From assembly GCF_010550245.1 (NCBI RefSeq), contig NZ_JAAGLU010000004.1, positions 248,001-312,000 of the forward strand: a stretch of DNA of 64,000 nt, read 5' to 3'. This document shows positions 15,855 through 24,666 of this stretch, piece by piece. Each line of letters starts with the position of its first letter. Positions within the stretch are counted from its first letter, which is position 1. Origin of the DNA: Streptomyces sp. SID12501 (GTDB taxonomy: Bacteria > Actinomycetota > Actinomycetes > Streptomycetales > Streptomycetaceae). Under the pieces are notes generated by a model. It was not told the DNA's origin and ran no database searches. It saw only the letters and a list, made by a program, of their open reading frames with translations. The translations under genes were made by a program, and so were the position numbers.

Positions 15855-16817
15855 GTGCGTACTGAACAGCTGGAATACATCGCGGCGGTCACCCGGCTCG
15901 GTTCGCTCCGCCGGGCGGCGGAGGAACTCCGCCTGTCGCAGCCCGCGTTGAGCGAGACCGTGCGCAATCTGGAGCGGGAACTCGGGGTCGACCTGCTGGA
16001 GCGGAAACGGTCCGGCGCGACGATGAGCGCGGAGGGCCGGGAGCTCCTGCCGCACATCATCGACGTCCTCGACGCGGTGGACCGGCTGCGGGGCGCCGCG
16101 GGCGAACAGCACCGCATCAGCCGCATGGTGCGCGTCGGCACGGTGAACGCGGCGACCGTGCCGCTGCTCATCCCCGCCGTGCGGGAGTTCCGCGCGACGC
16201 ACGAGCTGACGCAGGTGGAGGTGGTGGACGTACAGCAGGCGGAGATCCACCGGGGGCTCGCGGAGGGCGGTTTCGACCTCGGGCTCGTGAACCAGCTGGA
16301 GGGTGACGACGTACCCGCCGGCTTCGAGAGCACCGAACTGCTGCGCGGACGGCCCGTGGTGTGCGTACGTCCGGACAGTCCCCTCGCCACCCGGTCTGCG
16401 GTGTCGGTGGCCGACCTGCTCGCGGGGCCGCTGATCGCGATGCGCTCCGGATACGTCATGCACCGCTATCTGCACCGGCTGCTGGAGGGACACGGCGCGG
16501 CCTTCGCGTACTCCACGGACGGTGCCGAGATGGGCAAGCTCATGGTCGCGGAGGGACTCGGTGCGACGGTGCTGCCCGACTTCAGCGTGATCGGCGACCC
16601 GCTGGAACGGCGCGGCATCCTCACCTACCGGCCGATCGCGGAGGACGACACCACTCAGGTACTGCTGACCCTCCAGCGCCGCCGCGCGGAGTCCGTACCC
16701 CTGGCCGCGCGCGATCTGCACGAGGTGTTCGTGCGCCGGGCCGCGGAGCTGGGCGGGACACTCACCGTACAGAGTGGGTCACCTAGCATCACCGCACTGC
16801 CCATAAGGGATAAATAA
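15855..16817 (+). CDS. LysR family transcriptional regulator
   Basis: 320 residues from GTG 15855. The N-terminal winged HTH (residues 1-60) reads YIAAVTRLGSLRRAAEELRLSQPALSETVRNLERELGVDLLER. The periplasmic-binding-protein-like effector domain follows (RVGTVNAATVPLLIPAVREF, GFDLGLVNQLEGDD). It is divergent from the sulfur operon with a shared 338-bp region holding the leader peptide. By analogy with CysB/Cbl-type control it is probably the activator of sfnG-ssuD, but the effector is unknown. Confidence 0.9.
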   Translation: MRTEQLEYIAAVTRLGSLRRAAEELRLSQPALSETVRNLERELGVDLLERKRSGATMSAEGRELLPHIIDVLDAVDRLRGAAGEQHRISRMVRVGTVNAATVPLLIPAVREFRATHELTQVEVVDVQQAEIHRGLAEGGFDLGLVNQLEGDDVPAGFESTELLRGRPVVCVRPDSPLATRSAVSVADLLAGPLIAMRSGYVMHRYLHRLLEGHGAAFAYSTDGAEMGKLMVAEGLGATVLPDFSVIGDPLERRGILTYRPIAEDDTTQVLLTLQRRRAESVPLAARDLHEVFVRRAAELGGTLTVQSGSPSITALPIRDK

Positions 16818-16896
16818 GAGCACAATACGAGTAAGCGGCGTTCACCGCATACCGCAACAGAAGCGGTCAGGCCTGCACAGTCGAAGGAGACGAGTC

Positions 16897-17337
16897 ATGG
16901 CCAATGTCTCGCACACCAGAGGTGACATCCACAGTCACCCTGATGTATCCGAAATGCGGGCGCGGTACGCCCGTATGCTCGGCGGTCGCGATGTGGCGCT
17001 CGTGGACGGACCGGTGTTCCTCGTCGGTCTGTACTGCGCGGCATCACCCTGGATCCTCCACTACACGACAAGCCAGCCCCCGCTCGTGACCCACAACCTG
17101 ATCATGGGCATCGCGATCGGCCTGCTGGCCCTCGGGTTCACCAACACTCCGGAACGCATGTACGGCCTCAGCGGGGCCCTGTGCGCGATGGGCATCTGGA
17201 TGATCGTCTCGCCGTGGATCGTCGGCGACAGTCCTGATGCGGGTGTCGTGCTGAACAACGTCATCATCGGCGTCCTGGCCCTGTTCCTGGGGCTGTTGAG
17301 TGCGGGCGCGACAGCGAGAAGTGCCCCCAGGGCATAG
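16897..17337 (+). CDS. SPW repeat-containing membrane protein
   Basis: A 146-residue integral membrane protein with about four hydrophobic helices. Two SPW motifs (CAASPWILHY and MIVSPWIVGD) lie ~60 residues apart, defining the SPW-repeat family, which has no known biochemical function. The N-terminal ~35 residues are soluble. A GGAG ribosome site lies upstream of the ATG. A GC-rich hairpin starts 6 bp after the stop, suggesting a monocistronic unit. Confidence 0.88.
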   Translation: MANVSHTRGDIHSHPDVSEMRARYARMLGGRDVALVDGPVFLVGLYCAASPWILHYTTSQPPLVTHNLIMGIAIGLLALGFTNTPERMYGLSGALCAMGIWMIVSPWIVGDSPDAGVVLNNVIIGVLALFLGLLSAGATARSAPRA

Positions 17338-17342
17338 GTGCA

Positions 17343-17375
17343 AGCGGCCCGGTCCCTCCAGGGGCCGGGTCCGCT
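17343..17375 (+). terminator. hairpin terminator after SPW gene
   Basis: Arms AGCGGCCCGGTCCC and GGGGCCGGGTCCGCT pair almost completely around a TCCA loop, with one bulge and one G-U pair. Confidence 0.7.
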
Positions 17376-17451
17376 CGCCGTTCGGCGGACTGTCCCGGGC
17401 CCCAGCGGGCAATAGAGGGGAAGTAGCCAACACCGGCGGAGTGGGGCGGAA

Positions 17452-17736
17452 ATGACGATCTCGAGCATCATCGGCGCCATCATCATCGGCACCGTCATCG
17501 GCATCCTGGGGCGGCTCGTCATCCCGGGTCGCCAGCGCATCGGAATCCTCTGGACGATCGTCGTCGGCATCGTGGCCGCGCTCATCGGATCGGCGATAGC
17601 CGCCGGGCTCGACGTGTCCGACACGGACGGCGTCGACTGGGTCGAGTGGCTCATCCAGATCGGGCTCGCCGCCGTCGGTGTGGCCGCACTGGACCGGGCG
17701 AAGGCACCGCGACGCACACGCAGCAGGCGGCGGTAA
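17452..17736 (+). CDS. GlsB/YeaQ/YmgE (transglycosylase-associated) family membrane protein
   Basis: 94 residues with three hydrophobic helices in the pattern of the small stress-response family: IGAIIIGTVIGILGRLVIPG, then IGILWTIVVGIVAALIGSAIAAG, then a third helix and a basic tail RRTRSRRR. The 'transglycosylase-associated' name is historical and no catalytic motif is present. Such genes are often induced by envelope or osmotic stress. It stands alone between two terminators. Confidence 0.88.
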   Translation: MTISSIIGAIIIGTVIGILGRLVIPGRQRIGILWTIVVGIVAALIGSAIAAGLDVSDTDGVDWVEWLIQIGLAAVGVAALDRAKAPRRTRSRRR

Positions 17737-17807
17737 CCAGGCAAGGGCGGCATCAGCGGCCGGGGCCGTCCTGCCGGGCCGGGCCCCCGGAGCACCGAAT
17801 TCCCGTT

Positions 17808-17853
17808 GCGGGCGGCGGCCCGCCGAAGCTAACTTCGGCGGGCCGCCGCCCGC
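17808..17853. terminator. perfect 21-bp hairpin terminator
   Basis: Arms 17808-17828 and 17833-17853 are exact inverted repeats around a CTAA loop, 71 bp after the GlsB-family gene. An apparent ATG at 17858 just behind it is a poor start for the next gene for this reason. Confidence 0.85.
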
Positions 17854-17929
17854 ACTCATGTCCCGGCACGGCGCGGCCGACGTACTGCCCTGTACGCCCG
17901 GTACGCCCTCCCTGCGTCACGGAGACCTC

Positions 17930-18811
17930 TTGCCCCCGCGCATCACCGCACTCACCGATCCCGAACCCGGCGCGTCGAGCCGGCGGCTCGCCTGGCTGGC
18001 CGCCGAGCCGGACGGCGTACCGCTCGGCTCCGCCTTCCTGCGGCTGTTCACCAGGGAGGGTCAGGAGCATCTCGCCGAGCTGGAGATCTCGGTACATCGC
18101 GCCGAGCGCCGGCAGGGGATCGGCACCCGGCTCCTGGAGGCCGCCGTCGCCGCGGCCAGGAGTGACGGACGACGGTCGGTCGTGGCGCAGGCCGAGGAGG
18201 GCTCCTCCGGCGACCGTTTCCTGGCGGACCGGGGTTTTCACCGGGTGCTGGCACTGACGTACGCCCGACTGGTACTCGCCGACGCGGACCTCGCGGAGAT
18301 CACCCGGCTCGCCGAACTCCCGCACTCCGGCTACCGGTTGACGGCCTGGGAGGGCGTCGTGCCGCCCGAACTGGCACAGAGCTACGCCGACTCTCGCCGC
18401 GCCATGGACGACATGCCGATGGAGGACACCGACTACGGCACGGTCGTGTGGGACGTCGACCGCGTCCTGGCGGCTGCCCAGGCGGTCGCGGGGCGCGGGG
18501 ACCTGCTGCACACCGTGGCCGCGCTGGACACTGCGGACGGTTCGGTCGTCGGCTTCTCCGAGCTGGTGGTGCCGGGCGACGGACAGGGGGACGGGCAGCA
18601 CTACGGCACGGCGGTACTGCCCGAGCACCGCGGACACGGCCTCGGCCGCTGGATGAAGGCCGCGTCGATCCGCCGGGCCCGCCGGCACCACCCCGGGCTC
18701 ACCGGACTGCTCACCGACACCGCCACCGGCAACGCGCCGATGCTCGCCATCAACGACGAGCTGGAGTACGTGCCCACGCACAGGGCGGTGGAGTACCAGC
18801 TCGGGCTGTGA
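17930..18811 (+). CDS. GNAT family N-acetyltransferase (two-domain)
   Basis: About 293 residues from TTG 17930, which has GGAG 5 nt upstream. The in-frame ATG 17858 directly abuts the terminator hairpin and is less likely. Two GNAT halves are visible. The N-terminal half has LAELEISVHRAERRQGIGTRLLEAAVAAA (motif A with RRQGIG). The C-terminal half has YGTAVLPEHRGHGLGRWMKAA (HRGHGLG). The arrangement resembles mycothiol-synthase-like double GNATs, but the substrate is unknown. It converges with the next gene, itself a GNAT. Confidence 0.85.
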   Translation: MPPRITALTDPEPGASSRRLAWLAAEPDGVPLGSAFLRLFTREGQEHLAELEISVHRAERRQGIGTRLLEAAVAAARSDGRRSVVAQAEEGSSGDRFLADRGFHRVLALTYARLVLADADLAEITRLAELPHSGYRLTAWEGVVPPELAQSYADSRRAMDDMPMEDTDYGTVVWDVDRVLAAAQAVAGRGDLLHTVAALDTADGSVVGFSELVVPGDGQGDGQHYGTAVLPEHRGHGLGRWMKAASIRRARRHHPGLTGLLTDTATGNAPMLAINDELEYVPTHRAVEYQLGL

Positions 18812-18845
18812 GACCGGCGGCGCCCGGCGATCCGGCCGCCACGGG

Positions 18846-19622
18846 TCAGGACTCGTACACGTACGGCGTCGTGGTGGTGAGCGGTTCGAAGCCGAGGCGT
18901 TCCAGGACGGGCCTGCTCTGGTGGGAGGCGTCGACCTGGAGGTAGCGGTAGCCGCGCTTCACGGCATCGCGGGCACGGTGGGCGACCAGGGCTCGATAGA
19001 TGCCCTTGCCACGCCAGGCCTCGACGGTGCCGCCGCCCCACAGCCCGGCGAACCGGGTACCGGGGACGAGTTCCATGCGGGCCGCGCTCACCGGTTCGTC
19101 ACCGGCCAGCGCCACGACGGCCGTGACCGTGTCCGGGTCGTCGGTGAGCCGGGCGAGCAGCTGGTGCCGCATCCGGGAGCTGTCGGTGCCGAACGCCTTC
19201 TCGTGCACGTCCGCCACGAGCTCGACGCCGGCCCGGTCGGTCACCGGGACGAGGCGGATTCCCTCGGGCGGCTCGGTGTCGAAGGTCAGACCGGCGACCT
19301 CGCCGATCATCAGGGTCTCCTCGGGTTCGGGCGTGAACCCCGCCGTCCGCAGCCGTTGCCCCAGGTCGACGGGGAGGTCGTGGCCGTAGAGCTTCCACTC
19401 GAACGTCCGCCCGAGGTCGCTGTAGTGGCGGATCTGCTCGGCGATCGCCTCGTCGGCGCGCGACGCGTCGAGGTCGGACCAGACGACCCCGTTCCACCCC
19501 TGGGCGTCGGCGACCTGACGCACCACCCCGCCCACCCGTTCGATCCGGGCGCCTGGCCCGTCGGGCTGCGCCCCTTCGCGCATGTCCCGGTCGTAAAGGG
19601 CGAGCACTCCTACATGATCCAT
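18846..19622 (-). CDS. GNAT family N-acetyltransferase
   Basis: 258 residues. The C-terminal half is a GNAT domain: motif A at FAGLWGGGTVEAWRGKGIYRALV (Q/RxxGxG acetyl-CoA loop as WRGKGI) and a late VDASHQSRPVLERLGFEPL. The N-terminal half has a degenerate domain with no acetyl-CoA loop. It is the second of three GNAT genes in 3 kb. The acceptor is unknown. The start is ATG 19620-19622, and no convincing alternative start is seen. Confidence 0.85.
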   Translation of the reverse strand: MDHVGVLALYDRDMREGAQPDGPGARIERVGGVVRQVADAQGWNGVVWSDLDASRADEAIAEQIRHYSDLGRTFEWKLYGHDLPVDLGQRLRTAGFTPEPEETLMIGEVAGLTFDTEPPEGIRLVPVTDRAGVELVADVHEKAFGTDSSRMRHQLLARLTDDPDTVTAVVALAGDEPVSAARMELVPGTRFAGLWGGGTVEAWRGKGIYRALVAHRARDAVKRGYRYLQVDASHQSRPVLERLGFEPLTTTTPYVYES

Positions 19623-19787
19623 GCCGTTACTCCAGCATCCCCATGCGGCAAGCGCAACGGTATTGGCGCCCGCAATACGTCACCCTCCATCCCATTCGCA
19701 CATGCGAAGTACCGTTCGGCGCCGCCGCGGTGCCGTCCGGCCCGTGCCCCGCACTCCAACAGGGTTGATCTGCGCCGACGTTCGCCC

Positions 19788-20681
19788 CTACCCGAGTTCG
19801 AGCGTGGTCACCCCGAAGATCCGCTCCCGCGCGAACTCCCGTACGGGGCCGGTGTACATGCGTGCCGTCTCGAAGGACGGTGTGAAGCCCGCTTCCTCCA
19901 TCATCGTGACGGCAGCCGCGTTCGGCTCGGGGACGTCGATCGCGACCTCCGTCCCGGCCAAGTCGGCGGTCAGGGCAGCGAACAGCGCCCGGGCGTCGTC
20001 GGCGGTGTCGGCGAACAGCGGGCCGATGCGGTGCGCGTCCCGGCCGGGGCGGACGACTCCGTAGCCGGTGACGGCACGGCTCGCGAGGCCGCCCCCGGGG
20101 CCACTTTCGCTCACGAAGGCCCGATGGCCTGGGGCCGTCAGCCAGTACGCCAGGAAGCGGGGCCGGTCGGCGGGGTTGCACAGGGCGTCGTACGCCGTGA
20201 TCGCCGCCAGGTCCTCGCGCCGCACCGGACGCACCTGTGCCGGGGTGTCGGCGGCCGGGGCGGTACCGGTGAACCGGACGGTGCGGTAGGCGGGTTCGAA
20301 GCCTGAGCGGCGGTAGTTGTACTGCTGGGCGACCACTCCGTCAAGGCCGACGGTACGGCTTCCGGCGTGGGCCAGGGCGGTCTTCCAGGTGGTGATCCCG
20401 TAGCCGCGTCCGCGCAGATCGGGACGGACGAGATAGAAACCCAGAAAGGCGTACGCGTCCCCGTAGTTGACGACCGAGATCGCGGAGACCGGCTGCCCGC
20501 CGACCCTGCCGACGAAGAAGCCCTCGGGGTCCTGGGCGAAGAACCCGGCGGTGTCCGACAGCCCCGGGTTCCAGCCCTCGTCGGCCGCCCATCCGATGAC
20601 CACCGGCCAGTCCTCGGGCGTGGCCCGGGTGACGACGAGGTCGTCGGGGGCCGGGGAAAGGGGGCCGGCGGAGGAGGTCAT
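19788..20681 (-). CDS. GNAT family N-acetyltransferase (YitH/HolE-like, double domain)
   Basis: 297 residues. The N-terminal GNAT domain has AFLGFYLVRPDLRGRGYGITTW (acetyl-CoA loop RGRGYG), then YRRSGFEPAYRTVRF, a typical YitH-family continuation. The second half is the conserved C-terminal domain of that family (AITAYDALCNPADRPRFLAYWL, then RIGPLFADTADDARALF). The biological substrate is unknown. The 165-bp gap to the previous GNAT shows no other feature. It is divergent from the secreted hydrolase downstream. Confidence 0.87.
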   Translation of the reverse strand: MTSSAGPLSPAPDDLVVTRATPEDWPVVIGWAADEGWNPGLSDTAGFFAQDPEGFFVGRVGGQPVSAISVVNYGDAYAFLGFYLVRPDLRGRGYGITTWKTALAHAGSRTVGLDGVVAQQYNYRRSGFEPAYRTVRFTGTAPAADTPAQVRPVRREDLAAITAYDALCNPADRPRFLAYWLTAPGHRAFVSESGPGGGLASRAVTGYGVVRPGRDAHRIGPLFADTADDARALFAALTADLAGTEVAIDVPEPNAAAVTMMEEAGFTPSFETARMYTGPVREFARERIFGVTTLELG

Positions 20682-20871
20682 GGATGTGCTCCGTTCCGTT
20701 CAGTGGGGGGACGCGGCCTCATCCGACCATGGATCCGGACGGGGCCGTGACCACCCGACGCCGCAGCCCGCAGGCGGGTCCGCCCGCCGGGAGGCGAGGC
20801 TCTGTGGGCCCGCTTATCGTGTTCGAGGGCGCCGTCCCGGTCCGCAGCCGGGCCCGCCCCTGGAGGCATTC

Positions 20872-22491
20872 ATGCGGTCCGCGTATCGACGCCGGGTGCT
20901 CGCCTCGGCCGCGACCCTCGCCCTGCTGGGAACGGTTGCGCCGACGGTGGCCGCGGCGGACGACGAACCCGGCCTGTCACGCTTCTACCACCAGAAGATC
21001 AAGTGGTCGGACTGCGCCGACGAGGTGGCGATGGACGACGTGCCCACGGACGACCTCCAGTGCGGCAAGGTCACCGTGCCGCTCGACTACGCCGAGCCCG
21101 GCGACGGCACACTCGACCTGGCGATGGCCCGCTACCGGGCGACCGGGAGGTCCCGGGGTTCCGTGCTGCTGAACTTCGGCGGGCCCGGCGGCGCGGGGGT
21201 AAGTCAACTCGCCTATGACGGCAAGGACTTCATGGGCCTGACGAACGGCTACGACGTCGTCACCTTCGACCCGCGCGGCGTCGGCAGGTCCTCCCCCGTC
21301 AGCTGCGGCGAGGGCACGGACGCGGACGCCGAGGTGACCGGCGCCGAGGCCGCGGACGATCCGGGTGCCGTCCTCGAACAACTGCGCAGGGCGGCCCAGG
21401 CCTGTGTGCGGCACTCCGGGCCCGTCCTGCGTCACATCGGCACCGTCGACGCCTCCCGCGACCTCGACGTGATGCGTCAGGCCCTCGGCGACAAGAGGCT
21501 CAACTACCTCGGATTCTCGTACGGGACCCGGCTGGGCGCGGTCTACGCGGCCCAATTCCCCAAGAAGGTGGGCCGGTTCGTCCTGGACGGCGTCGACACC
21601 CTCACCGAGTCGCTCGCCGAGCAGGGTCTCGCGGGCGCGGCCGGGCAGCAGACCGCGCTGGACGGATTCCTCAACTGGTGCGTGACCGACATCGCCTGCC
21701 CGTTCGGCCAGGACGCCCGCATCGCCCGCCGACGCGTAGTCGACCTGGTCGAGTCGCTCGACCAGGACCCGGTGCCGACCGGCTACGGCGACCGCTTCTC
21801 CGGCCAGGACCTCGTGGGCGCCATCGGCCAGGGGCTCTACAGCAGGCGGATGTGGTCACCCCTGGAGCGGGCTCTCGCCTCATTGGTCGAGGACGGCGAC
21901 GCACGAGGGGTCATGGGGTTCGGCGGCGGAGGCGCCGCCGTCCCCGCCCTGCCGGGACAGAGCACCGTACGACCGGGCCCCGTGCGACAGAGCCCCTCCC
22001 CGGACTCCGACGACGGCGGGCTCGTCGACGAGGTGGAGGTGCCCGTCGACAACCTTCCCGCCGCGCTGATGGCGGTCAACTGTGCGGACGACCCCGACCG
22101 CCCCAGCGCGGCCCGGATCACCAAGGATTTCACCGCCCTGCGTGCCGCGTACGAGAAGGCCTCCCCGGTGTTCGGCCGCTACCGCCTCACCGAGGTCCTG
22201 ACGTGCTACGGCCGTCCCAGGGGCACCGACTTCATCCGCACGCGGGTACGGGACGTCGACACGCCGAAGATGCTCCTGGTGGGCACGCGCGGCGATCCGG
22301 CCACTCCGTACCGCTGGACCACGGAGACGGCCGAGCGGCTGGGCCCGTCGGCAGTCGTCCTCGACAACAAGGGCGAGGGGCATACCGGGTACGCGTCCTC
22401 GAAGTGCGTGCACCGGACGGTCGACGCGTTCCTGCTGTACGGCTCCCTCCCGCCCGACGGCAGCTCCTGCGGCGCGGACGGCGACGACTGA
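20872..22491 (+). CDS. secreted alpha/beta hydrolase, tripeptidyl-aminopeptidase family
   Basis: 539 residues from ATG 20872 with GGAGG 5 nt upstream. The N-terminus is a signal peptide (MRSAYRRRVLASAATLALLG ... VAAADDE). The core contains the oxyanion segment LNFGGPGGAGVS, nucleophile elbow GFSYGT (Ser216), acid in GTRGDPATPY (Asp475) and base in GEGHTGY (His504). The TAP-like C-terminal domain is present. This is the Tap/SlpD/SlpE group of mycelium-associated exopeptidases that remove N-terminal tripeptides. It is secreted and probably cleaved by signal peptidase I. Confidence 0.92.
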   Translation: MRSAYRRRVLASAATLALLGTVAPTVAAADDEPGLSRFYHQKIKWSDCADEVAMDDVPTDDLQCGKVTVPLDYAEPGDGTLDLAMARYRATGRSRGSVLLNFGGPGGAGVSQLAYDGKDFMGLTNGYDVVTFDPRGVGRSSPVSCGEGTDADAEVTGAEAADDPGAVLEQLRRAAQACVRHSGPVLRHIGTVDASRDLDVMRQALGDKRLNYLGFSYGTRLGAVYAAQFPKKVGRFVLDGVDTLTESLAEQGLAGAAGQQTALDGFLNWCVTDIACPFGQDARIARRRVVDLVESLDQDPVPTGYGDRFSGQDLVGAIGQGLYSRRMWSPLERALASLVEDGDARGVMGFGGGGAAVPALPGQSTVRPGPVRQSPSPDSDDGGLVDEVEVPVDNLPAALMAVNCADDPDRPSAARITKDFTALRAAYEKASPVFGRYRLTEVLTCYGRPRGTDFIRTRVRDVDTPKMLLVGTRGDPATPYRWTTETAERLGPSAVVLDNKGEGHTGYASSKCVHRTVDAFLLYGSLPPDGSSCGADGDD

Positions 22492-22594
22492 GGGCCTCAT
22501 CCGGGTGCCGGGCATAACCTGCTGCGTTCCACAGTGCCCGCGCGCCTCCGTTACTCCGAATGCCTGACGCCGGAATCCGACCTATGGTGCACAT

Positions 22595-23692
22595 ATGGAG
22601 CAAGCCCTCAGTCCTGCCACGCTCACCGAACTGCGGCGCCCGCGTCCCTACCCCGCGGTCTCCGTGCTGACGCCGACACACCGCCGCGAACCCGACAACG
22701 CACAGGATCCGGTCCGGCTGCGCAACGCCGTGGCCGAGGCCAAGAAGCGGCTGGAGGCCGATCCGGCCGTCACCCGCGAGCGGCGCGTCGACGTCGCCGG
22801 CCAGCTCGACCGGGCCCTCGCCGAGGTGGACCTGGCGCACGCCGCGGACGGCCTGGTGATCTTCGCGGCGCCCGGAGAGCATCAGGTGTGGTCCCTGGGT
22901 CGGCCGGTGCCCGAGCGGGTGGTGCTCTCCGACACCTTCCTGACCCGGAACCTGGTCTCCGCACAGGCCGCCGAACAAGCGTTCTGGGTGTTGGCGGTGG
23001 CCGCCGACCGTGTCTCGCTGTGGAACGGCCGCACGGACCGTGTCGTCGAGGAGAACACCGGCGGTTTTCCGCTGAGCCGGAGCCTGGAGGACCCGGACGC
23101 CGAGCGCAAGGAGCGCGTCGGTGATCTGCCGAGCACCTTCCGGGACGAGCACACGCGCCGGTTCCTGCGCGACGCGGACCTCGCGATGGGCGGCGTACTG
23201 CGCTCGCACCCGCGCCCGCTGTACGTGACCGGCGAACCGGCGTCCCTGGCCGCTCTCGCCGAGGTCGGTACCGCCGTCAGGGACGCTACGCACGTCCCGC
23301 ACGGCGGCCTCGGGCACGCCCGTGGCGAGACGGTGTGGCAGGCCGTCCGCCCCCTGGTCATGGACCGGCAGCGGGCGCAGGCCGACGCGGTCCACAAGGA
23401 CCTCGAAACCGCGCGTGGCCGACGGGAGTTCACCGCCGGCGTGGACGAGGTGTGGCAGAGCGCCGCCGAGGGACGCATCCGGCTGCTCGCCGTCGAGGAG
23501 AACTACCGCGTGACGGTGCGGGACGACGGCGGCGACCATCTCGTGCCCGCCGGGAGCGGTGACCTCGACGCCCGCGAGGACATCGTGGACGACATCGTGG
23601 AGCGGTGCCTGAGCACCGGGGCGGAGGTCCGCTTCGTACCGGACGGGACGCTCACCGAGGCGACGGGGATCGCCGGCGTGCTGCGCTACTGA
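22595..23692 (+). CDS. baeRF3-like (bacterial archaeo-eukaryotic release-factor-fold) protein
   Basis: A 365-residue cytosolic protein. The segments PYPAVSVLTPTHRR near the N-terminus, GLVIFAAPGEHQVWSLGRPVPERVVLSDTF and FWVLAVAADRVSLWNGRTDRVVE are typical of the baeRF family 3 domain, a relative of the eRF1/Pelota core. A C-terminal AVEENYRVTVRDD ... VDDIVERCLSTGAEVRFVPDG resembles the end of that domain. Proposed roles for baeRF proteins include ribosome-associated hydrolysis, but none is demonstrated for this branch. It converges with the SsgA-like gene. Confidence 0.75.
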   Translation: MEQALSPATLTELRRPRPYPAVSVLTPTHRREPDNAQDPVRLRNAVAEAKKRLEADPAVTRERRVDVAGQLDRALAEVDLAHAADGLVIFAAPGEHQVWSLGRPVPERVVLSDTFLTRNLVSAQAAEQAFWVLAVAADRVSLWNGRTDRVVEENTGGFPLSRSLEDPDAERKERVGDLPSTFRDEHTRRFLRDADLAMGGVLRSHPRPLYVTGEPASLAALAEVGTAVRDATHVPHGGLGHARGETVWQAVRPLVMDRQRAQADAVHKDLETARGRREFTAGVDEVWQSAAEGRIRLLAVEENYRVTVRDDGGDHLVPAGSGDLDAREDIVDDIVERCLSTGAEVRFVPDGTLTEATGIAGVLRY

Positions 23693-23740
23693 CCGCCGCG
23701 TCACCGACCCTCACGCCCCCGGAAAGTGCCCTTCCCGCCC

Positions 23741-24181
23741 TCACTGCTCCCTGCCCTCGCTTCCTCCCGAAGGGGCGCCGAGCAGGTCGGCCAGGCCGCG
23801 GTCGACGGCGTCGCCGAGATCCTCTTTCCCGGCCGCCACTACGGCGAACGTACGGAGCAGGAATCGGCGCAGGGCCGGCGTGCCGAACTGGAGCAGGGCC
23901 AGTCCGTGCGGTGAGTGGAGTTCCAGGACCGTGTGTGCGGGGCCGCACGGCCAGATGTGGACGTCACCGCCCCCGGCGGGCCGCCGTACCCCTTCCTCCA
24001 GCAGGCTGCGGGCGAAGGTCCAGCTCACCCCCTCACCGTCCAGGGCGACCTCGGCCGGGAAGTCGATGTGCACGGCCAGCGGATCCGTCGAGGCGTAGCG
24101 GAGCGTGGCGTGGACGGGGAGCTCCTGCTCCTCCGAGGCGATCAGGCGTGCACGCGCAGGCTGTTCGAGGGTGACATCCAT
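23741..24181 (-). CDS. SsgA-like sporulation and cell-division regulator
   Basis: A 146-residue SALP-family protein found only in morphologically complex actinomycetes. Family features are PVHATLRYASTDPLAVHIDFPAE at the N-terminus, VSWTFARSLLEEGVRRPAGGGDVHIWP and VLELHSPHGLALLQFGTPALRRFLLRTFAVV near the end. SsgA-like proteins steer septum placement, peptidoglycan remodelling and spore maturation. Which paralogue (SsgA-SsgG) cannot be told. The gene is monocistronic with a long upstream region. Confidence 0.93.
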   Translation of the reverse strand: MDVTLEQPARARLIASEEQELPVHATLRYASTDPLAVHIDFPAEVALDGEGVSWTFARSLLEEGVRRPAGGGDVHIWPCGPAHTVLELHSPHGLALLQFGTPALRRFLLRTFAVVAAGKEDLGDAVDRGLADLLGAPSGGSEGREQ

Positions 24182-24666
24182 GGCAGTCTCCGCTCCGGTT
24201 CGGGCCGACGATGGTGATGCCGACGCGTTGTGCCGACGTGGTGTTACGACCCCGAAATGGCCTCTCCGATTACGCGGAATCCGTAGCTAATAATGTGAGC
24301 TGCATCACTAACGTGCACGGTTTTCCGCAGGGATCACGAACCGCTGGGCGATTCGGGGGCAACCTGACGATGCGCCCCGGCAACACATCGCCACGCATCG
24401 CACAAAAGACCGTCGAACACGCGCTTGAATGAGTTGGCACTCAGCTCCATCGCTCCACCAGATCGCGTACCCCGTCTACGACTCGACACGCCGGACGCGT
24501 ACCGCTTTCACATCAGGAAAACCGTCCAAGAAGACTGTGGCATATGCCAGAAGCACCACCGTCTCGTGTGTTGCCAAATCCCTTACAGGGCGTCGCGGGC
24601 TGTGCAACAGTCGTAACCGGTCCTTCCGTAAGCCTTGGTCGAACCGTCTCTTCATCGGAGTGCGTC
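24182..24666. other. 485-bp intergenic region, divergent promoters
   Basis: This lies between the SsgA-like gene (minus) and the phosphatase gene (plus). It is noticeably less GC-rich than its surroundings. A small inverted repeat, TGAGT-TGGC-ACTCA, is at 24430-24443. Short open frames here lack codon bias and ribosome sites. No gene is recognised; it probably holds both promoters. Confidence 0.5.

Noticed and set aside
17858..17929. ATG 17858 as start of the first GNAT gene
   Set aside because: It abuts a perfect terminator hairpin and has no ribosome site; TTG 17930 has GGAG at good spacing.
24430..24443. TGAGT-TGGC-ACTCA, considered as a CIRCE-type HrcA site
   Set aside because: Only one half resembles TTAGCACTC, the spacing is wrong and no chaperone gene is near.
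24425..24616. Small ORF with a CCQ segment, considered as a second leader peptide
   Set aside because: No conserved leader pattern, no ribosome-site pairing and no nearby sulfur gene.
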